The position numbers were made by a program, and so were the translations under genes. Positions 6,348 through 11,274 of a stretch of 11,274 nt of DNA are shown one piece after another. This stretch comes from Clostridiaceae bacterium (GTDB lineage: Bacteria; Bacillota; Clostridia; Oscillospirales; Acutalibacteraceae): NCBI GenBank assembly GCA_016297645.1, contig JAEDGF010000058.1:1-11274 (forward strand), in the 5' to 3' direction. How positions within the stretch are numbered: the stretch's first letter is position 1; every line of letters begins with the position of its first letter. The notes under the pieces are model-generated. The model did not search any database, was not told the DNA's origin, and saw only the letters and a list, made by a program, of their open reading frames with translations.

Positions 6348-8687
6348 CTATTTTAATGATAAGATATAACGAACTCCTTTTTCGGCGTTGAACACCGTAT
6401 ATTTTCCGTCAAACGAAGCGTCCGCGCCTTCAACCGTATATTCACCGAAAAGCTTCACGGGAGTATCGGTCGAAGCGGTGACGGCGGCGGCAGTAAGTCT
6501 GCGGTTTTTCCACTGCGCGTCGACAGTGAGTCCGCCCCGCGCGTGCAGCCCGGTGAATGAACCGCTGTCCCACTCGCCGGGAAGCGCCGGCAGAATATCA
6601 GTAACAAAAACGCCGTCAAACGCCTGACTTTGGAGGAGCATTTCGCATATTCCGGCAGCGGCGCCGAAGTTGCCGTCTATCTGGAACGGCGGATGTGCAT
6701 CAAACAGATTACGGTAAACACCGCCGCCGCGCGTATAGCGCGTAACAGGCCCGTCGGACACCGGCATGAGCAGCCGGCGGAGGAGCTTCAACGCCCTGTC
6801 GCCGTTCCTGAGCCGCGCCCAAAAGTTTATCTTCCACGCAAGACTCCAACCCGTGCCGTCGTCGCCGCGCAGTTCAAGAGTTTTTTTGCACGCCTCGGCA
6901 AGCTCCGGCGTTTCAACGATGCTTATCATGCTGCCGGGGTGAAGTCCGTAGAGATGCGAAACATGGCGGTGGTGCGGTTCGGGAGCGTTTAAGTCCCAAT
7001 CTCCCTGCCACTCGCAAAGCTGACCGGCGGAGCCGATTTTCAGCGGCGGCAGGCGTTTTGCGGCAGCTTCGACTCTGCTGCGCAGCTCCTCGTCCGTTTC
7101 GAGAACACGCGAGAGGAAAATAAAGTCCGCAAAATTGTCGTGCAGCATTTCGATATCCATTGCCGTACCCTTGCAGACCCAGCCCGTTTTTCCGGAGTCT
7201 GTACGGAATCTGTTTTCGGGGGAAGTCGCCGGGTTTGTAAGGAGTGTTCCGTCCGACTCCTCATAGAGCATATCAAGATTAAACAGGCAATTTTCCCTTA
7301 TAACCGGATAGAATCTTTTCAGCAGCTCCTCATCTTTCGTAAAGTAGTAAAGCTCCGTCAGGTGACGGCACAGCCATGCACCGCCGAGCGGATACTGCGA
7401 CCATCCGCCGCCCCAGCCGGGAGAAGTCCAAAGCCACGGCGAAGTAATCGTATACTGCGTCCAGCCCTCGGCGTTATAGTACGCCTTCGCGGTTTTTCTG
7501 CCGTTTTCGGGGAGTGCGCATATGAGCTTCGCGAAAGGCTCGATACAGTCAGCAAGCCCTGTCATATAAGCGTGCCAGTAGTTCATCTGAACATTTATAT
7601 TTGTGTGGTAATCACAGTGCCACGGCGGCTCGTACTCGTTGCACCATATTCCCTGTAAATTCGCGGGAAGAATGTTTTCGGGGCGCGACGACGAGATAAG
7701 AAGATACCTGCCGTAGTTAAAAAACAATTCGCACAGCGGCGCGGACGCACCGTTTTTCTCGGCTTCGTCCAGCAGTTCGTCAACGGTTTTATCCGTATCC
7801 TCCGCAACATTGAGCGAGCAGCGCTCGTAATACGGTTTATATTCTTTTTCGTGAGCAGCGAAAAGCTCCCCGTACGACTTCCCTGTTGTCTTTTTGATTA
7901 TTTCCGAGCATTTTTCAACGGGACAGCCGCCCTTGAAATTCTTCGATTCGTCGAGAATGTAGTCTGTCGCGGCGGTAAATACAACGGTAAGTGCGTCGGC
8001 ATTTCTTACGCAGACGGCTTTTTTACCGGCAAAAGCTTCTCCGCCCTCGGGAACAAGGCGGCACTCTCCGGCAAATTTCATGTGCGAGTCGTCATTGTTG
8101 CAATAACCGTAAAACGAAAAACCGCTGTCCGTATATTCCGTCCTTCTTATATCTCTCCTCGTAAAGGAAATATCAAGGCTGACACTGCCCTTTTCGGAGC
8201 CTTCAAACCTCAGAACAATTACATCGTCGGCAGCGGACGCAAAGCATTTTCTTTCGAAATGTGCTTTGCCGACCGAAAACTCATCGGAATACACGGCGCG
8301 CGACATATCCAATTCGCGGCGGTATCCTCTTGCTCTGCTGCCGCCCGACGGACTGACAAAGCGCATTTCACCGAGAGTCTGATAAGTACAGGAATAAGCG
8401 CCTTCAAATCCGCCGCCGTTATTTGTAAAATGCTTATCGAGAATTTCCTCCGCGTCCTGATACCGCTCCTCGTTGACGGCACGGCGCAGCTCATCGAGAT
8501 GTGTATAAGCGTCCGTCTTGTCCGCATTCGGAAAAGGCGCACCGCTCCACAGGCTTACCTCATTTAACTGACAATAGAATTTCTTTGCTCCTCCGTAGAG
8601 CATTCCGCCGAGTCTGCCGGAGCCTACCGGCAGGGCATGGATCCACTTTTTGGCAGGTGAGGTGTATCTGAGAATACTGTTTTGCAT
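6348..8687 (-). CDS. GH95 family alpha-L-fucosidase-type glycoside hydrolase, cytoplasmic
   Basis: A 779-residue enzyme from the chosen start; GH95 proteins are usually 750-800 or more residues. The N-terminal beta domain opens with the family pattern SPAKKWIHALPVGSGRLGG, then LNEVSLWSG. The (alpha/alpha)6 barrel holds the catalytic region: HTNINVQMNYW (near residue 360, paired Asn), CEWQGDWD (near 558, candidate acid Glu), HRHVSHLYGLHPG, and DGNFGAAAGI (near 670, Asp). GH95 enzymes invert and mostly cut terminal alpha-1,2-L-fucose from host glycans or xyloglucan; some act on L-galactose. There is no signal peptide, so it acts on imported oligosaccharides. The open frame starts at 8732, but that ATG overlaps the -10 element and has no ribosome site. 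The ATG at 8687 has GGAGGAA just upstream. No fucose transporter, permease or fucose-catabolism gene is in the window. Exact sugar specificity is inferred. Confidence 0.92.
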   Translation of the reverse strand: MQNSILRYTSPAKKWIHALPVGSGRLGGMLYGGAKKFYCQLNEVSLWSGAPFPNADKTDAYTHLDELRRAVNEERYQDAEEILDKHFTNNGGGFEGAYSCTYQTLGEMRFVSPSGGSRARGYRRELDMSRAVYSDEFSVGKAHFERKCFASAADDVIVLRFEGSEKGSVSLDISFTRRDIRRTEYTDSGFSFYGYCNNDDSHMKFAGECRLVPEGGEAFAGKKAVCVRNADALTVVFTAATDYILDESKNFKGGCPVEKCSEIIKKTTGKSYGELFAAHEKEYKPYYERCSLNVAEDTDKTVDELLDEAEKNGASAPLCELFFNYGRYLLISSSRPENILPANLQGIWCNEYEPPWHCDYHTNINVQMNYWHAYMTGLADCIEPFAKLICALPENGRKTAKAYYNAEGWTQYTITSPWLWTSPGWGGGWSQYPLGGAWLCRHLTELYYFTKDEELLKRFYPVIRENCLFNLDMLYEESDGTLLTNPATSPENRFRTDSGKTGWVCKGTAMDIEMLHDNFADFIFLSRVLETDEELRSRVEAAAKRLPPLKIGSAGQLCEWQGDWDLNAPEPHHRHVSHLYGLHPGSMISIVETPELAEACKKTLELRGDDGTGWSLAWKINFWARLRNGDRALKLLRRLLMPVSDGPVTRYTRGGGVYRNLFDAHPPFQIDGNFGAAAGICEMLLQSQAFDGVFVTDILPALPGEWDSGSFTGLHARGGLTVDAQWKNRRLTAAAVTASTDTPVKLFGEYTVEGADASFDGKYTVFNAEKGVRYILSLK

Positions 8688-8690
8688 AGT

Positions 8691-8697
8691 TTCCTCC
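8691..8697 (-). promoter_or_regulatory. Ribosome-binding site that sets the GH95 start
   Basis: GGAGGAA on the minus strand, ending 3 nt before the ATG at 8687 (the GGAGG core is 5 nt away). It supports the internal methionine (16th codon of the longest frame) as the true start. Confidence 0.85.
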
Positions 8698-8730
8698 GGG
8701 AAAGAATATATACTATTAAGATTCTTTCTC

Positions 8731-8759
8731 ATTTTACGATATTCCCGTCATAAAAGCAA
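8731..8759 (-). promoter_or_regulatory. Sigma-A-type promoter of the GH95 gene
   Basis: Minus strand: -35 TTGCTT (8754-8759), 17-nt spacer, -10 TAAAAT (8731-8736). The predicted start near 8724 gives a leader of about 37 nt. The upstream candidate ATG at 8732 lies within the -10, so it would not be on the transcript. Confidence 0.72.
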
Positions 8760-8850
8760 TAGTATAATCTGTCAGACGACCTTCCTTTATTCGATAATTT
8801 TCCCACGCAATCGACCCTAATGTTTAAAACAAGCAATTCTTTTGAAAAAA

Positions 8851-8869
8851 ATGTGAACGGAATTCACAT
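8851..8869. promoter_or_regulatory. Inverted repeat between divergent promoters (operator or weak terminator)
   Basis: ATGTGAACGGAATTCACAT has perfect 7-nt arms around CGGAA. It lies upstream of both divergent promoters. It resembles a CRP/FNR-type TGTGA...TCACA site but with a 7-nt rather than 6-nt gap. On the minus strand the right arm is followed by T7, so an AT-rich terminator is the alternative reading. Confidence 0.45.
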
Positions 8870-8897
8870 GATTTTTATAATTTCCGTCACTAAACTA

Positions 8898-8926
8898 TTG
8901 ACTTTTTCAAACAACTGTATTATTAT
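8898..8926 (+). promoter_or_regulatory. Sigma-A-type promoter of the 85-residue protein gene
   Basis: -35 TTGACT (8898-8903), 17-nt spacer, -10 TATTAT (8921-8926). Predicted transcription start is near 8932-8934, about 47 nt before the ATG. Confidence 0.8.
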
Positions 8927-8930
8927 GTCC

Positions 8931-8946
8931 TTGTTTTCGAAAACAA
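8931..8946. promoter_or_regulatory. Perfect 16-nt palindrome at the predicted transcription start (candidate operator)
   Basis: TTGTTTTCGAAAACAA is self-complementary over all 16 nt with a central CG. It begins 5 nt after the -10 element, so a bound repressor would block RNA polymerase. The central CG is typical of LacI/GntR-like operators, but the regulator is not in the window. A related smaller palindrome TGTTTAAAACA lies at 8821-8831. Confidence 0.55.
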
Positions 8947-8979
8947 TCCGTCAGAGACGCATGCGGAAGGAGGCAATTT

Positions 8980-9237
8980 ATGAACACTTGTAATTGTGCC
9001 ATCACAAACAAATTTTATAAAGGCGCAAGCTACTATGGAATCAAAATCACCACATCAACGGGTGAAGATTACTGTTTCGATCTCATTTCACCCTGTAAAA
9101 CAGAAGCACTTTCGCTTCTGAATCAAGTTTCACGCGGTGATATCTCGATAAGTCATTTAAAGGATATCATTCGTGACTTTCTAACCGACCAATATCTGTC
9201 CGCCATCTCAGAAAACGGGTTATCCGATAACTTATAA
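8980..9237 (+). CDS. Small conserved-type protein, DUF6514-like
   Basis: An 85-residue soluble protein with no signal peptide or membrane segment. After an N-terminal Cys pair (C4, C6) come YYGIKITTST, a central Cys pair region (FDLISPC) and a C-terminal helix with HLKDIIRDFLTDQYL. The pattern of YGI, an IS-type strand, and a terminal H-L-x-D-I-I-x-D-F-L helix resembles the DUF6514 small proteins of Clostridia, whose function is unknown. This assignment is from memory of the family pattern and is moderate. The gene is well supported by AAGGAGG 6 nt before the ATG and by a strong promoter with a palindrome at the start site, so it looks tightly controlled. It is a single-gene unit; the next strong terminator is about 380 nt downstream. 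Confidence 0.75.
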   Translation: MNTCNCAITNKFYKGASYYGIKITTSTGEDYCFDLISPCKTEALSLLNQVSRGDISISHLKDIIRDFLTDQYLSAISENGLSDNL

Positions 9238-9614
9238 TGTACATACCGCAGCCCGTATCAGTCAATCTTTTCATCATCATTTCATCCCCACTGCACTAAA
9301 ACACAAACTACACAAAAAAAACGAATACGGAACCTCTTCCTGCGTGCGGACTGCATATCCGGATACAGGAAGCGGTTGTCGTTGTTTGAGAAGAAAAAGC
9401 GATCGAAAAAAGTCCGACCGCAAAAAAGCGGAATCATCGAACAATTGCAGGTAAAAACCAATCGAAAAAAAACAAAATTACGGATGGACGAATATTTTTT
9501 ATCTTACATCCAAATGCTTTTTTTTTGCTCTGAATCAACCTCACACTCGGCGTAAATACAGCGTTTTAGCTTCGGTTGATTCGGTCCTGAACATTTTTCA
9601 CTCTCCGCTCAAAC
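9238..9614 (+). other. Long non-coding stretch with hairpins, no convincing gene
   Basis: AT-rich sequence with A-runs and no ribosome site followed by a sizeable frame. It holds a compound hairpin at 9336-9372 (CTTCCTG with CAGGAAG, inner CGGA with TCCG), a small hairpin at 9418-9431 (CCGC, A6, GCGG), a direct repeat ATCGAAAAAA at 9402-9411 and 9461-9470, and an inverted repeat at 9530-9584. It may be the 3' UTR of the small protein gene running to the terminator at 9615, or it may encode a small RNA. Confidence 0.5.
9530..9584 (+). repeat. Long-loop inverted repeat (possible RNA helix)
   Basis: GAATCAACC (9532-9540) is the exact reverse complement of GGTTGATTC (9574-9582). Flanking C-G and T-G pairs extend it to 11 bp around a loop of 33 nt. 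No U-tract follows, so it is not a terminator. It lies 30 nt before the strong terminator and could be part of a structured RNA. Confidence 0.5.
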
Positions 9615-9658
9615 AAAGGGACTGTAAAGAACTGAGTTTTTTTACAGTCCCTTTTTTT
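9615..9658 (+). terminator. Very strong rho-independent terminator
   Basis: AAAGGGACTGTAAA (9615-9628) pairs perfectly with TTTACAGTCCCTTT (9641-9654), 14 bp with a 12-nt loop, and the T-run continues to 9658. On the minus strand only an interrupted TTTGTTT tract follows, so it works mainly for plus-strand transcripts. It insulates the lipoprotein promoter just downstream. Confidence 0.92.
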
Positions 9659-9668
9659 CTTCCCGAAG

Positions 9669-9697
9669 TTGACAAAAGCGGTTATTTGCTCCATAAT
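9669..9697 (+). promoter_or_regulatory. Sigma-A-type promoter of the lipoprotein-HAD operon
   Basis: Perfect -35 TTGACA (9669-9674), 17-nt spacer, -10 CATAAT (9692-9697). Predicted start near 9704 gives a leader of about 45 nt. Confidence 0.78.
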
Positions 9698-9748
9698 ATA
9701 AACTGACAGGGTTTAAGCCTTTTACAAAACCGAAAGTCAGGGTATTTT

Positions 9749-10504
9749 ATGAAAAAAACATTTTTTACAGCATTGACGGCTGCCGCCGTCGGCATCTGCA
9801 CGGTATTTCTGTGCGCCTGCAACAATAACGGCAACGGCGAAACGACAACTGCCGAGCCGTATTCTTACAACCCGAGAAACGAAACCTCGACAACCGTCGA
9901 GGCGGCGGCTGCCGACCCCGAAAAAGCTTTTTCCGTTAACAACTCATGGCAAAATAATTTTAAGGTGACATATGAATACTACAATTCCGCGGAAAGCACA
10001 AAAGCCGTCACCGTTAAAGAAACGAAGAACAGCACTGCCTTTACCGCGGAATACCCGGACGGCGATTCCGTTTTGTACTACAAGGCAAACGGCGCGGACA
10101 CCGATTACTATGTCATTATGACGGGCGCGGAAAAATCGGCGGTTCATTCCCATCTTACAGGCAGTGCGTTTTCGGACCTTTCAAGCACCTTCATGAAGCT
10201 CACGAAGGTAAGCCGCGAGCTGCCGTCCCTCTCAAATGTCATGTATATGTACGACGAAGAGGTCGGCGGACGCGCCTGCCACAAGTATTTGCAGAGGGCG
10301 TACACCGACGGAAAGCTCACCGACTCCGTTTATATCTGGATAGATATCGAGTTCGGCTTTGCAGCAAAATGCGAATCGTATAACGCAGACGGGAAAATGC
10401 GACTGATGTGGAAAACGGACAGCTTCGAAACGGGGACTGTCGGCGACGACGATATCAAAATCGACCTTTCGCAGTATTCCGTACGGGAGGAGGAAACAAA
10501 ATGA
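9749..10504 (+). CDS. Putative secreted lipoprotein of unknown function
   Basis: A 251-residue protein with a lipoprotein signal: MKKTF, hydrophobic core to about residue 21, and lipobox L21-C22-A23-C24, with C24 the expected lipidated cysteine. A low-complexity Asn/Thr/Glu-rich linker follows (about 25-60). The folded part (about 65-245) alternates short beta-like segments rich in Tyr, Thr and Lys (KVTYEYYNS, VLYYKANG, YYVIMTG, DSVYIWIDIEFG), suggesting an antiparallel beta fold. This is reminiscent of LolA-like or DUF4412-like substrate-holding lipoproteins, but I cannot assign a family. It should sit on the outer face of the cytoplasmic membrane. The gene has its own promoter and only a modest ribosome site (AGGG). 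Its TGA overlaps the next ATG by 4 nt (ATGA), so it is translationally coupled to a HAD phosphatase. Confidence 0.85.
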   Translation: MKKTFFTALTAAAVGICTVFLCACNNNGNGETTTAEPYSYNPRNETSTTVEAAAADPEKAFSVNNSWQNNFKVTYEYYNSAESTKAVTVKETKNSTAFTAEYPDGDSVLYYKANGADTDYYVIMTGAEKSAVHSHLTGSAFSDLSSTFMKLTKVSRELPSLSNVMYMYDEEVGGRACHKYLQRAYTDGKLTDSVYIWIDIEFGFAAKCESYNADGKMRLMWKTDSFETGTVGDDDIKIDLSQYSVREEETK

Positions 10505-11070
10505 ATGTCTACGATTTTGACAACACCATATATAAAGGTGAAAGCCCCTTTCAGTTTTTCTTTTACTACATCAAAAAAACACCGTATCTTGTAAAGTATA
10601 TCCCCAAGGTCATACACGCCTTAATGAAATACAAGGCAGGCAAGGTAACGGTCGAGCAGGCGCTGAGCGAATACGCGCCGTTCGTGGAGGACTATCTGAA
10701 AAGCATTCCCGACCTTGCGGCGGACGCGAAGGATTTTTGGGACAAGCACGAAAAAAACATAAAGCCTTTTTACAAAGCTCAGCAAAAACCCGATGATGTT
10801 ATCGTGACAGCCTCCCCCGAAATTACAATGCGCGAAATATGCGGCAGGCTCGGCATAAAGCACTGCGTAGGCTCGCAGATAGACAAAAAAACGGGCAAAA
10901 TAACGCGCCTTTGTATGCGTTCGCGCAAAGTACCGGCGTTTCTCGCCGAGTTCCCGGACGCGCACATAGACGAATTCTACACAGACTCACCGAAGAATGA
11001 CGCTCCGCTTATCGAACTCGCGGACAGAGCATTCAAGGTCAAGGGCAACAAAATAACAAGAATAAAATAA
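10501..11070 (+). CDS. HAD-superfamily (HAD-IB-like) hydrolase/phosphatase
   Basis: A 189-residue cytoplasmic protein. HAD motif I is DFDNTIY with nucleophile D5 and acid/base D7; motif II is VTAS (102-105); the motif III lysine is probably K143 (MRSRKVPAF); motif IV is TDSPKND (161-167), giving the Mg2+-binding acids. A helical cap of about 70 residues sits between motifs I and II (about 15-90), rich in aromatic and basic residues. The layout is that of the phosphoserine-phosphatase-like HAD-IB group, which dephosphorylates small phosphometabolites or lipid phosphates such as phosphatidylglycerophosphate. The substrate cannot be told here. The start at 10501 is chosen because GGAGG lies 7 nt before it and motif I then falls at residue 5; the frame is open further upstream inside the lipoprotein gene. 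It shares ATGA with that gene, and a terminator follows. Confidence 0.9.
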   Translation: MNVYDFDNTIYKGESPFQFFFYYIKKTPYLVKYIPKVIHALMKYKAGKVTVEQALSEYAPFVEDYLKSIPDLAADAKDFWDKHEKNIKPFYKAQQKPDDVIVTASPEITMREICGRLGIKHCVGSQIDKKTGKITRLCMRSRKVPAFLAEFPDAHIDEFYTDSPKNDAPLIELADRAFKVKGNKITRIK

Positions 11071-11079
11071 CACAGTTAC

Positions 11080-11120
11080 AATCGGGCGCACGGCTTTTGA
11101 GTCATGCTTGCCCGATTTTT
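11080..11120 (+). terminator. Rho-independent terminator of the lipoprotein-HAD operon
   Basis: AATCGGGC (11080-11087) pairs with GCCCGATT (11110-11117), followed by a T5 run to 11120. It starts 9 nt past the HAD stop. Confidence 0.88.
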
Positions 11121-11238
11121 GTTCTATTTGCATTTTTCATACGGCAATAAACCCGTACGGCAGGTATAATGCAGCTCCGCCGAAAAGCGGCAATTATTTT
11201 TCAAGCATTGCCCGTTTTTCTCGATTCGTGTTTTGCGC

Positions 11239-11267
11239 TTGACACAGAGTGTGCATTATGTTATACT
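11239..11267 (+). promoter_or_regulatory. Near-consensus promoter for a gene beyond the right edge
   Basis: Perfect -35 TTGACA (11239-11244), 17-nt spacer, -10 TATACT (11262-11267). The transcription start would fall at the last bases of the window, so the gene it serves is not visible. Confidence 0.82.
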
Positions 11268-11274
11268 CACGAGT

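Noticed and set aside
9237..9299. 20-codon micro-ORF overlapping the stop of the 85-residue gene
   Set aside because: Starts in TAATG but has no Shine-Dalgarno and no supporting features; too short to claim.
10408..10500. 31-codon N-terminal extension of the HAD protein
   Set aside because: Lies inside the lipoprotein gene. The ATG at 10501 has GGAGG at 7 nt and puts HAD motif I at residue 5, as is usual.
1..11274. Mobile element, prophage or CRISPR array
   Set aside because: I saw no transposase, integrase, terminal inverted repeats around a gene, or regularly spaced repeats. The GH25 enzyme lacks phage neighbours and has a membrane anchor.

Overview
The window looks like a chromosomal segment of a gut-type Clostridia bacterium (Oscillospirales/Ruminococcaceae-like). 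This is inferred from moderate GC content, AAAGGA/GGAGG ribosome-binding sites, TTGACA/TATAAT promoters, U-tailed terminators and the gene families present; no taxonomic marker gene is in view. All genes left of about 8.7 kb lie on the minus strand and all genes right of about 8.98 kb on the plus strand, with a divergent control region between them.

Left edge (1-193): the 3' part of an apparent structured RNA on the plus strand, with stacked hairpins and a tRNA-like T-arm. It faces a minus-strand catabolic operon (194-2848) that reads, in transcription order, aconitase-X large subunit, aconitase-X small (DUF126) subunit, and a DapA/NanA-type class I lyase. The lyase keeps the Schiff-base lysine but lacks the arginine that true dihydrodipicolinate synthases use. 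The operon has a strong promoter at 2898-2925. Its substrate cannot be named from sequence; hydroxyproline-type or other hydroxy-acid catabolism is the best guess.

Middle (3072-6253): metY and metA form a direct-sulfhydrylation methionine pathway. MetA carries Glu111, the residue linked to acetyl-CoA use, which fits a partner that takes O-acetylhomoserine. A membrane-anchored GH25 muramidase follows metA and ends at a strong terminator. Upstream (6348-8687) is a cytoplasmic GH95 alpha-L-fucosidase-type enzyme with its own promoter; its true start is inside the longest open frame.

Right half: a 292-nt divergent region holds promoters for GH95 (minus) and for an 85-residue DUF6514-like protein (plus), plus two inverted repeats. 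One is a perfect 16-nt palindrome at the predicted transcription start of the small gene. About 510 nt without a convincing gene follow, containing hairpins and one very strong terminator. Then comes a two-gene operon, a secreted lipoprotein and a HAD-IB-like phosphatase overlapping by 4 nt, with its own promoter and terminator. A near-consensus promoter at the right edge drives a gene outside the window.

Most of the window is ordinary metabolism. The parts most worth a second look are the AcnX/DapA-like operon, the RNA at the left edge, and the palindrome, small protein and long non-coding stretch between 8.85 and 9.66 kb.
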